From Pseudomonadales bacterium (GTDB lineage Bacteria; Pseudomonadota; Gammaproteobacteria; Pseudomonadales; Azotimanducaceae): a stretch of 64,000 bases of DNA. Shown piece by piece: positions 1-7,332 of this stretch; position 1 is the first letter of the stretch; each line of letters starts with the position of its first letter. The notes under the pieces are model-generated. The model was not told where the DNA came from, searched no databases, and saw nothing but the letters and a program-made list of their open reading frames with translations. The position numbers were made by a program, and so were the translations under genes. The stretch is taken from the NCBI GenBank assembly GCA_019090615.1, contig JAHRVQ010000062.1, forward strand, positions 45,596 to 109,595, in the 5' to 3' direction.

Positions 1-766
1 CACCGGCACGATAATGAGACCCAGACAGCGCACTAAGCACATAACAGGGAGGATGATCAAATTCCTTGGCACGTTCCGCAGAGACTAAAATCATCGCTGC
101 AGCACCGTCATTTTCCTGACAGCAATCATATAGATGGAAAGGCTCAACAATCCACCGCGAGTTATCATACTTTTCTTCATCAAGCGGCCGACCATGCATT
201 ACTGCGCGAGGATTATTTTGCGCATGTTCATATGCTGCCAGAGAAATAGCCCGCAATGCTTCTTGCTTAACACCATGATCATCCATAAAGCGATTTACTT
301 TCATGGCAAACATTTGTGCTGGAGACATCAATCCATAAGGCATGGTTTGTGCGGCTTCGCCGCCAATAAATTTACTTTGCCGACCCTGACCAAAACGTCC
401 AAACTGGCCCTGAGCCAAAGCCCTGAATACTACAACACATTCAGCCATACCGGTGGCAATGGCTGATGCTGCATTGGCCAGTGCACCAGAGGCACCGCCA
501 CCACCACCACCCCATTGCATGCTGGCAAACCGTAGATCATCTATACCTAATGCCGCAGCCAGCCTGGAGGGATCGCTGCGATCATTACTATAAGATGAAA
601 AACCATCGATTTTTTTAGGTGAAATACCGGCATTTTCACAGGCACCCATGATCGCCTGCAGGGCTAATTTGAATTCTGCATCGGGGGATTGACCCCGTTT
701 GTAGTAGGTGGTTTCTGCAATACCTGCTACCACCACTTTACCGCGCATTGTGCGATCCGTGCTCAT
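1..766 (-). CDS. SCP-x/Ltp-type thiolase-fold protein (3' part outside window)
   Basis: The gene starts at the ATG at 766-764 and runs off the left edge, so only about 255 N-terminal residues are visible. It begins MSTDRTMRGKVVVAGIAETT and contains QWGGGGGGASGALANAAS followed by VVVFRALAQGQFGRFGQG, the pattern of SCP-x/lipid-transfer thiolases. At the place where catalytic thiolases carry the nucleophilic Cys this protein has Ala (GGASG). That is known in Ltp2-type retro-aldolases of steroid side-chain breakdown, which act with a DUF35 partner; no DUF35 gene is visible here. Its ATG overlaps the amidohydrolase stop by 4 bp (ATGA), so the two are probably translationally coupled. Family is confident; aldolase versus thiolase is inference. 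Confidence 0.85.
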   Translation of the reverse strand, partial: MSTDRTMRGKVVVAGIAETTYYKRGQSPDAEFKLALQAIMGACENAGISPKKIDGFSSYSNDRSDPSRLAAALGIDDLRFASMQWGGGGGGASGALANAASAIATGMAECVVVFRALAQGQFGRFGQGRQSKFIGGEAAQTMPYGLMSPAQMFAMKVNRFMDDHGVKQEALRAISLAAYEHAQNNPRAVMHGRPLDEEKYDNSRWIVEPFHLYDCCQENDGAAAMILVSAERAKEFDHPPCYVLSALSGSHYRAG

Positions 767-1998
767 TGATTACTCCCTGTTTGTTTCGCGTCTGCAAAAT
801 TCTGAAACTTTTCGGGGATAGGAAAACCAAATACTCTGGCCGCATTCAAGCCTAATATCTTAGCCCGTTCAGCATCGTTCAAATCGCCCATGGTACGCTC
901 AATAGCTGGCGCTGAATGGGGCCAGGTGCCTTCGTGATGCGGGTAGTCGTTAGCCCACATAAAGTTGTCCACCAGCCCATATTCGCGCGCGTTATCAAGC
1001 CCTGGCTTATCTTCCTGAAAAGTAGCAAAACCCTGCCGTTTAAAATATTCGCTAGGCAACAGATCCAGTTTTGGCCGGACAAACATATGATGTTTCTTAT
1101 ACGCTTCGTCCATCGCACCCAGGGCCCAGGCAACCCAGCCAATGCCAGCTTCAACACTGCCAAATTTAAGCGTAGGAAAACGCTGCAGTACGCCCGAAGC
1201 ACATAAATTAGCAATCGGCTCCATCGTGGGCGCTAATGAATGCACCGCATAGTTAATAATCGCACCGCCATTACCTCTGGAAGTACGTGGATCACGGCCA
1301 GTTGATACATGAAATGTAATCGGCAAACCGGTGTCCTGAATGACCGTCCACAAAGGATCAAATTCAGGCAGGTTGTAATTAGTTGCTTCATGGTCTGGTG
1401 CACCCCAAACAGGTTTGCAAGGTAGAGATAAACCCCTGAAGCCACGATCGGCAGAGCGTTCGACTTCTTTAATTGCGCCTTCCATATCGCCACTGGCGAT
1501 ACATGCCATGGGAGAAAGCACATCGTTATGATCAGCAAAAGTTTCCCAGGCCCAGTCATTATAAGCGCGACACATTGCCTGGCTAAATATCGGGTCAGCT
1601 GTTGCCCATACGGTAAGGCCTTTATTGGGAAATAATATTTCTGCATCTACGCCGTCTGCAGCCAAGTCAGCAATACGCTCCTCAGGTGAGTAGCCAGCCT
1701 TGTTACGCAACAGGTCCTGGCCCGCAAACTCAATGTTGCGTAGTCGCATTGGCCTGAAACCATCACTTTTCTGGAACTTTTCACCTTTTTCACCCAGTGA
1801 AACGCCGGGCAAACGATCATGGTATTTAGCATCTATCCTGGTCGACAGAAAATCTATAGGTTCCTGCGCATGGCCATCGGTGGAAACGATAAAGTATTTG
1901 TCCTGGGCTTCAGGCCGTGGCGATCTAATCCAGTCAGGTGCACCTGGGGTATCCAGGCGCCAGACATTTTTCTCATCCGGGGCGGGTATATGGCTCAT
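763..1998 (-). CDS. Amidohydrolase family 2 (ACMSD-like TIM barrel) metal-dependent hydrolase
   Basis: A protein of 411 residues in the amidohydrolase-2 family, whose members hydrolyse or decarboxylate cyclic or aromatic acids with a bound metal. Visible hallmarks are the N-terminal metal-binding segment IVSTDGHAQEP (D-x-H) and the C-terminal FMWANDYPHHEGTWP, the typical ending with the metal or catalytic Asp. I chose the ATG at 1998 because AGGAGA lies about eight bases upstream; an in-frame start at 2025 has no ribosome site. The gene is coupled by ATGA to the thiolase-like gene. The context (thiolase, acyl-CoA dehydrogenase, hydratase) suggests ring-opening or decarboxylation in a degradative pathway. 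The substrate cannot be read from the sequence. Confidence 0.85.
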   Translation of the reverse strand: MSHIPAPDEKNVWRLDTPGAPDWIRSPRPEAQDKYFIVSTDGHAQEPIDFLSTRIDAKYHDRLPGVSLGEKGEKFQKSDGFRPMRLRNIEFAGQDLLRNKAGYSPEERIADLAADGVDAEILFPNKGLTVWATADPIFSQAMCRAYNDWAWETFADHNDVLSPMACIASGDMEGAIKEVERSADRGFRGLSLPCKPVWGAPDHEATNYNLPEFDPLWTVIQDTGLPITFHVSTGRDPRTSRGNGGAIINYAVHSLAPTMEPIANLCASGVLQRFPTLKFGSVEAGIGWVAWALGAMDEAYKKHHMFVRPKLDLLPSEYFKRQGFATFQEDKPGLDNAREYGLVDNFMWANDYPHHEGTWPHSAPAIERTMGDLNDAERAKILGLNAARVFGFPIPEKFQNFADAKQTGSNQ

Positions 1999-2208
1999 AA
2001 GTATTCTCCTATATGACCTGTGCAAGTATTAAAAGCTAAACTATACAGGCACCCCGATTGCTGAGCAAACCAGAGCCTGCCAATATACGTTTGGCTGATG
2101 GCGCATATATTGCTCCATACACACCAAAAGGAGCCTCATTTTGCAGAAGTTATTGAGTAATTATTGGGTGATTATTGAGCGTTTGCGCCATCACTCTTAA
2201 TACCTACA

Positions 2209-3090
2209 TCAGGCTTCCTGGTCCTCAATTTTAGGTGCAGCATCGGCCAGGGTCAGCGCTGCCAGGCCACCACAAATTAACACCAGGCCCGCCAAATTTT
2301 CCAGACTTAAGGGCTCATCCAATACCAGCGCCGCGCACACAACCCCCATCACCGGTACACCTAACATACCCAATGAAGTATTTATCGCCGGTAAAGCACG
2401 AGTCACCGTGATCATCGCCCAAAAACAGAACGCTGTGGCCAGCGGACCATTATAAACCAACACCCAGAACGTTGTTTCAGACCATATAATTTGTCGATCT
2501 GACTCAAACGCATACGCCAGCGGCAACAAGACAACGCTTGCCACCAGGAACTGCCAGGGCGCCAATGATAACGGGGTACCCTGCCATTCATGACCACGGA
2601 TATGAATCATTAATACCGCCCACAAAAATGCCGTACCGAGTAAAATACCATTACCTTTAACCACTCCAGGGTCGCTCCAGTCAAAGCTCATTGGATTAAA
2701 CATCACCAGGATGCCCAGTACACCCAATGAGAAACCGAACCATTTTTTTCGCCCGACCTTTTCACCGAAAACCACAATGGCCATCGGGACCACCCAAATT
2801 GGCGTGGTATAGGTCAAAATAGCGGAACGCCCGGCTGGCACAAATTGCAACGCATAGTTCACCAATGCCATAAACGTACCCATTTGAATCAGCCCTATGC
2901 TTAATACCAACGGCCAGTCATGGCGACTGGGAAAGCGCAATTGACCCGCTATGGCAGCAACCAGAAACATAAGCAGCATTGACATCAAGACCCTTGCCAG
3001 GGCAAAAGTAAACGGCGCTATCAACTGATCCTGCATGGCAATTTTCATTATCGGCCAGTTACAGCCCCAAATAATAATAACCATACCCAA
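2209..3090 (-). CDS. EamA/DMT superfamily transporter
   Basis: About 293 residues forming ten hydrophobic helices in two five-helix repeats, the layout of drug/metabolite (EamA) transporters of the inner membrane. The first helix holds the usual tryptophan motif IIIWGCNWPIMKIA. The second repeat begins near GNGILLGTAFLWAVLMIH and ends GLVLICGGLAALTLA. The start is uncertain: TTG at 3090 or ATG at 3084 places the start inside the first helix. The frame stays open upstream (residues LVSTRHASIL) without a standard start codon, so a few N-terminal residues may be missing. It is followed on the same strand by the amidohydrolase after a 210-base gap. Substrate unknown. Confidence 0.85.
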   Translation of the reverse strand: MGMVIIIWGCNWPIMKIAMQDQLIAPFTFALARVLMSMLLMFLVAAIAGQLRFPSRHDWPLVLSIGLIQMGTFMALVNYALQFVPAGRSAILTYTTPIWVVPMAIVVFGEKVGRKKWFGFSLGVLGILVMFNPMSFDWSDPGVVKGNGILLGTAFLWAVLMIHIRGHEWQGTPLSLAPWQFLVASVVLLPLAYAFESDRQIIWSETTFWVLVYNGPLATAFCFWAMITVTRALPAINTSLGMLGVPVMGVVCAALVLDEPLSLENLAGLVLICGGLAALTLADAAPKIEDQEA

Positions 3091-3344
3091 TAAAATACTG
3101 GCATGACGCGTTGATACCAGCCCAGCGGCTGAATTAATAGTTCGGATGACGGTTACCTCATGAATGGAAAGATTACTTGTTGCGGTGATTTACTGCATAG
3201 ATTTACTGAATTTAACGTTGATAATCACTGATCGAAATTATGTTGCGAAAAAGGCGCATCGAAATGAAACTTTGGTGCCGATTAAAATTCGCGTATTATA
3301 AGCCAAATAATATTCAACCCCATAATGCTCATTTCGCTTATAAA

Positions 3345-3390
3345 GCGCCCTCAGCGGTTCTTATAAACAGCCCTCAGCGGTTCGAATAAA
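3345..3390. repeat. Two copies of a 23-bp tandem unit (family also at 18295)
   Basis: Two head-to-tail units of 23 bp share the core GCCCTCAGCGGTTC plus an AATAAA or TTATAAA tail. The unit lies just before the DOMON-like gene. The same unit, with G in place of C at one position, recurs in about five copies at 18295-18425, so this is a dispersed repeat family. No function can be assigned. Confidence 0.8.
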
Positions 3391-3412
3391 CCAAAATAAG
3401 CAAGGGATTCAA

Positions 3413-3934
3413 ATGCAACAGGTCAAATTAATCCCTTTTAAAAACCAGACAAACTACCAAATTAGCGTACAGCTGGACTATCAGCAGCAACTGCGACTAC
3501 GCTACAATTTATTTGGCAAATTAGATGACATCAATATACCACTACCCACTAATGCCGCCGTTAGACGTGACAACCTATGGCAACATACCTGCTTTGAGTG
3601 TTTTATAAAATCCCCTGCCAACAATCGCTATTGGGAATTTAATTTTAGTCCGGGCGGCGACTGGAACTGTTATCAGTTTGAAAGTTACCGACAGGGCATG
3701 TCGCATCAAGCTACAGCCCAACCGAAAATGGATCTCATCTACCGAGATCAACAAAGGTTACAATTTGAAGTTATGCTGGAAATACCATCCGAACTAACAG
3801 CTCAAATTGATATTACAGTTGGTCTTGCAGCAGTGCTGAAGATACACGATAACAGCTACAGTTATTGGGCATTACAACATTCTGCGGACCAACCTGATTT
3901 TCATCGACAGGAAGACTTCATATTCAGACTATGA
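3413..3934 (+). CDS. DOMON-like domain protein
   Basis: A 173-residue beta-rich protein without signal peptide or membrane helix. The segment DNLWQHTCFECFIKS and then YWEFNFSPGGDWNCYQF are typical of the stand-alone bacterial DOMON-like family (the 'murB-like' type 9 DOMON proteins), whose function is unknown. DOMON folds often bind heme or sugar, but no ligand residue can be assigned here. AAGGGA lies seven bases before the ATG. It is divergent from the EamA transporter and stands alone on the + strand. The 12-bp tandem repeat at 3960 follows the stop codon. Confidence 0.75.
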   Translation: MQQVKLIPFKNQTNYQISVQLDYQQQLRLRYNLFGKLDDINIPLPTNAAVRRDNLWQHTCFECFIKSPANNRYWEFNFSPGGDWNCYQFESYRQGMSHQATAQPKMDLIYRDQQRLQFEVMLEIPSELTAQIDITVGLAAVLKIHDNSYSYWALQHSADQPDFHRQEDFIFRL

Positions 3935-3959
3935 ACATTTGTTATTAACCCCACTACTC

Positions 3960-4000
3960 ATTAATGCCATTATTAATGCCATTATTAATGCCATTATTAA
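3960..4000. repeat. 12-bp tandem repeat, just over three copies
   Basis: The unit ATTAATGCCATT is repeated three times perfectly, then partly, between the convergent DOMON-like gene and the secreted protein at 4040. It starts 25 bases after a stop codon, as several other repeats in this window do. Confidence 0.85.
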
Positions 4001-4039
4001 TTTATCGCATTACCCAGCATTCCAAATCAGCGCCTTAAT

Positions 4040-4747
4040 TCAAGACCCTTGATCACTATCAACACAGGTGTTGACGAATTTTTGATGCTGCGTTGTAATA
4101 GATTTATCGATTTTTTTTACCATCAATGCAACCCCTTTTATCTCTATGCTGGTTTGATCGGGAAACAGTAAATGGCCAATTTGCTGATAATCTACGTTAA
4201 GATAAAAATCGGTTATTTTTATACCAAAACGCGGTTGGAAAGGCCTTTTTGCCAGCCATTGAATCCGTATTAACTGACCGCTAGCGGCGTCAATGACCAC
4301 ACGCCCCTGCAAATGTTCGACCAGAGAGCGCTCCTCATCATCTCGGGCAACAGGGACAAAACCATAGCTAAGTTCACCCCCTTGCTGTTCAATAAAAACC
4401 ACACTCTGCCAATCAATGGCTTCAGAGATAAGCGCTTGCTCATCGCGCATTCTACTGTGACGAAATTTTTCCTGTCGGGTTTGCTCAGGTTCATCACCAA
4501 AACTCTGTGTGAGTTGCCATAAGTTATCGCTTCCTCGGCGCGGGTCCCTTGAGGAGACAAAATCCTCACCGTTAGCACCCGCACCACGCATAGTAAATGC
4601 CCAGCAATCGTCATTAATCAACGCCACCCGCGCCAGCGCGGCCTTTACCTGGGATAGGCCCGTTGTGATAGTTTCAGCGGCAAAGCCTTGTAACTGAAAC
4701 AACATGGCGAAAAAAAATACCGCAGTGGCGAAGTATTTTTTCAACAA
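4040..4747 (-). CDS. Secreted protein of unknown function, possibly LolA/LolB-like fold
   Basis: A protein of 235 residues with an N-terminal signal peptide (LKKYFATAVFFFAMLFQLQGFAAE, read in two parts, cleavage likely after AAE or GFA). The mature part has long beta-type stretches such as SLVEHLQGRVVIDAASGQLIRIQWL and VDYQQIGHLLFPDQTSIEIKG. These resemble outer-membrane lipoprotein carrier or RseB-like half-barrels, but no signature confirms this. There are two cysteines (DDCWAF and NTCVDS) that could pair in the periplasm. The start is TTG with GGGAG about twelve bases upstream. It stands between acyl-CoA dehydrogenase and a convergent gene and could be co-transcribed with neither. Function unknown. 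Confidence 0.6.
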   Translation of the reverse strand: MLKKYFATAVFFFAMLFQLQGFAAETITTGLSQVKAALARVALINDDCWAFTMRGAGANGEDFVSSRDPRRGSDNLWQLTQSFGDEPEQTRQEKFRHSRMRDEQALISEAIDWQSVVFIEQQGGELSYGFVPVARDDEERSLVEHLQGRVVIDAASGQLIRIQWLAKRPFQPRFGIKITDFYLNVDYQQIGHLLFPDQTSIEIKGVALMVKKIDKSITTQHQKFVNTCVDSDQGS

Positions 4748-4833
4748 ATTCTAACTCCCAACTGAAATCTCATAGCGTCGATAACATCCAGAGCTCCTCT
4801 CTTCGACAGGGTCGATTGCTGGGTAAACAATAA

Positions 4834-6132
4834 TCACCAGTTCGCAACCTCTCGCTCGATCTGATCGCCATATTGTACAATCGCATCTGCTCTCAAATTA
4901 GGCAAACTATAGGCCGGAAACAAACTATCACTGCCTTCATAACCCCTTAAAACCTGACGCGCAACAGTCACCTTATGTACCTCTGTGGGCCCATCTGCAA
5001 TACCCATAACATAAGAACCAAGTAACATTTCCGTTAAAGGTAGCTCGTTAGATACACCCAGGGAACCGTGAACCTGGAGACTTCTTGATACCACATCATG
5101 ATAAACTTTCGGCATCAATGCCTTTATCGCGGCAATATCTTTTCGAACCTTAAGGTAGTCGTTATATTGATCAATACGCCATGCAGTACGCAAAACTAAT
5201 AACCTGAACTGCTCCATTTCTATCCAGGAATCAGCTATTTTTTCCTGAATCATTTGTTTATCAGCCAACACATCGCCTTTAACATCCCGCGACAGCGCAC
5301 GTTCACACATCATATCAAAGGCTTTTTTGATTTGCCCCATCGTTCTCATGGCATGGTGGATACGGCCACCACCAAGTCGTGTTTGTGCAACAGCAAATGC
5401 CTGACCTCGCGGGCCGAGCATATTGGCTTTGGAAATACGGCAGTTTTCGTATTGAATATAGGCATGAGAACCCTCTCCAGGTGCTTCACCGCCCACACCC
5501 ACATTACGAATAATTCTAACTCCCGGGTTATCCGTGGGCACCACAAACATACTCATACTTTGATGAGGCGCGGCGTCAGGGTCAGTCACTGTCATTACGA
5601 TCAAAAAGCTGGCATATCGAGCGCTGGATGAAAACCATTTTTGACCATTAATAATAAAATCATCACCATCTTCTACCGCCATACATTTAAAACTGGTGGG
5701 ATCTGATCCCCCCTGTGGTTCCGTCATCGAATAGCAGGATGAAAGCTCACCGTCTAATAGTGGCTGTAGATATTCCCGTTTCAGATCATCACTACCATAA
5801 TGCGCCAGAATTTCAGCATTGCCAGTATCAGGTGCCTGACAACCAAACACCACTGGTGCAAATCTTGACCTGCCAAGGATTTCATTTAGCAGCGCCAGCT
5901 TAAGCTGACCAAAACCCAAACCGCCCAATTCCGGCCCAAGATGGCAGGCCCATAAACCTCTCTCCTTGACAATAACCTGCAGCGGTCGAATAAGACGAAT
6001 AAAGTCTGGATCTTCATATTCTTTGGTTGGTCCCAGGATATGATCCAGTGGCTCCACCTCCTGCCTGACAAATTCGTCAGCCCAATCAAGCACCGCCTGG
6101 TATTCGTTATCAGTATCAAATCCCCAACTCAT
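4834..6132 (-). CDS. Acyl-CoA dehydrogenase family protein
   Basis: A 432-residue flavoprotein that would introduce a 2,3 double bond into an acyl-CoA and pass electrons to ETF. Family signs are SCYSMTEPQGGSDPTSF with INGQKWFSSSARYASF (FAD and substrate contacts) and the C-terminal VHGSLGVSNELPLTEMLLGS followed by IADGPTEVHKVTVAR. The length and the ending are closer to the ACAD10/11-like branch than to short-chain enzymes. AGGAGA lies six bases before the ATG at 6132. The enoyl-CoA hydratase gene lies 81 bases upstream on the same strand, so the two consecutive beta-oxidation steps are probably encoded in one transcript. Confidence 0.92.
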   Translation of the reverse strand: MSWGFDTDNEYQAVLDWADEFVRQEVEPLDHILGPTKEYEDPDFIRLIRPLQVIVKERGLWACHLGPELGGLGFGQLKLALLNEILGRSRFAPVVFGCQAPDTGNAEILAHYGSDDLKREYLQPLLDGELSSCYSMTEPQGGSDPTSFKCMAVEDGDDFIINGQKWFSSSARYASFLIVMTVTDPDAAPHQSMSMFVVPTDNPGVRIIRNVGVGGEAPGEGSHAYIQYENCRISKANMLGPRGQAFAVAQTRLGGGRIHHAMRTMGQIKKAFDMMCERALSRDVKGDVLADKQMIQEKIADSWIEMEQFRLLVLRTAWRIDQYNDYLKVRKDIAAIKALMPKVYHDVVSRSLQVHGSLGVSNELPLTEMLLGSYVMGIADGPTEVHKVTVARQVLRGYEGSDSLFPAYSLPNLRADAIVQYGDQIEREVANW

Positions 6133-6213
6133 CCTGTTCTCCTTTTAATTTACGACACCACTGTATTTGTAATGCGCTGCTAAAAGAAACTAGCAGCGAC
6201 AACTATTGGCCTG

Positions 6214-7035
6214 TTAGCGGCCCTGAAAATCACCTGGTCGTTTTTCGAAAAAAGCATTGATCGCTTCAACATGATCATCTGTATGGTGCGCAATACCCTG
6301 CATAGCGGCAGACATTTCAAGCACTGTTTCCATTTCGTTAGTTTGCGCGGTACGCAATAGCACTTTTGTCATCCGCAGTACATCAGGTGGCTGACGAGCA
6401 ACCCGCGCAGCCAGTTCACGGGCTTCAATAAGCAGTTGATCCAACGGCACTACTTTACCCACCAAACCCCAGTCAAGGGCTGTTTTGGCGTCGATAAGAT
6501 CACCGGTATAAAACATTTCACTGGCTCGCGCCATGCCAATCACTTTTTGTAAATGGAACGCCCCACCATCACCAGGGTTAAGCCCTAACTTCAAAAAAGT
6601 CACGCCAAATCGCGCATTCTCAGCTGCCATGCGCATATCACAAAGACAGGTAATATCGCAGCCTAAGCCAACCGCAGCACCATTAACTGCAGCAATCACA
6701 GGTAATTCGATACTGCGAACCGCCCGCACGATACGATGCACGCCATTACGATAACGCATCCTGGCATCAACCGGAGACTTACCTCGGGTACCACGCTGAC
6801 CGCCTCGGTCACCCATATTGCGTACATCTCCGCCAGTGGAAAAGTGTTTACCCGCGCCCGTTAGAATCACGCAGCGTACATCAGAATCAGCATTAATCCG
6901 ATCTGCCACAATTTGCCACAACGGCAGTACATCTGGAGAGCCTAACGAATTACGAAATTCAGGCTGGTTCATTGTTAGCGTAACAATGTGATCTTTCTTT
7001 TCGTACAACAGGGCATCTTCATTTAACTCAGCCAT
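6214..7035 (-). CDS. Enoyl-CoA hydratase/isomerase family protein
   Basis: A crotonase-fold protein of 273 residues that would hydrate the enoyl-CoA made by the neighbouring dehydrogenase. The oxyanion-hole regions are visible as GAGKHFSTGGDVRNMG and PVIAAVNGAAVGLGCDI, with the NPGDGGAFHLQKVIG segment where the catalytic glutamate is often found; here the residue is Asp, so the exact reaction may differ from standard hydration. I chose the ATG at 7035 because AAGGA has an eight-base spacer there. The ATG nine bases earlier touches the ribosome site directly. A Rho-independent terminator separates it from the TonB receptor gene upstream. Confidence 0.9.
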   Translation of the reverse strand: MAELNEDALLYEKKDHIVTLTMNQPEFRNSLGSPDVLPLWQIVADRINADSDVRCVILTGAGKHFSTGGDVRNMGDRGGQRGTRGKSPVDARMRYRNGVHRIVRAVRSIELPVIAAVNGAAVGLGCDITCLCDMRMAAENARFGVTFLKLGLNPGDGGAFHLQKVIGMARASEMFYTGDLIDAKTALDWGLVGKVVPLDQLLIEARELAARVARQPPDVLRMTKVLLRTAQTNEMETVLEMSAAMQGIAHHTDDHVEAINAFFEKRPGDFQGR

Positions 7036-7249
7036 TGGCTTCATCCTTATTTGTATTCAACATTAATTTTTATGCAGGGGAAAATAAACCATATTCAAAT
7101 GGATTGAGCAATATTAATTCAGGGCGTAATTTAAAACAGGGGGGAATTTTTACCACAAATGAACGGCAGTAACCAACTGAGGTAGCAGCAGCAAGGCTAA
7201 TAAAGCGGGCTAAATAGAATACTGGATAGATTAATTTTACCCAGGCAAT

Positions 7250-7288
7250 AAAAAAGCCACCGACACTTCAGGACGAAGTATCGGTGGC
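7250..7288 (-). terminator. Rho-independent terminator of the TonB receptor gene
   Basis: On the minus strand a GCCACCGATACTTC stem pairs with GAAGTGTCGGTGGC around a GTCCT loop, with a single mismatch, followed by six T. It lies 45 bases after the receptor's stop codon and has the right polarity for it. Confidence 0.9.
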
Positions 7289-7332
7289 TATTTGCACATC
7301 TATATTACGCTGTGTTCACATCAAATTGGCAA

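Noticed and set aside
134..466. 110-codon open frame on +
   Set aside because: It lies antisense inside the partial thiolase-fold gene and has no domain.
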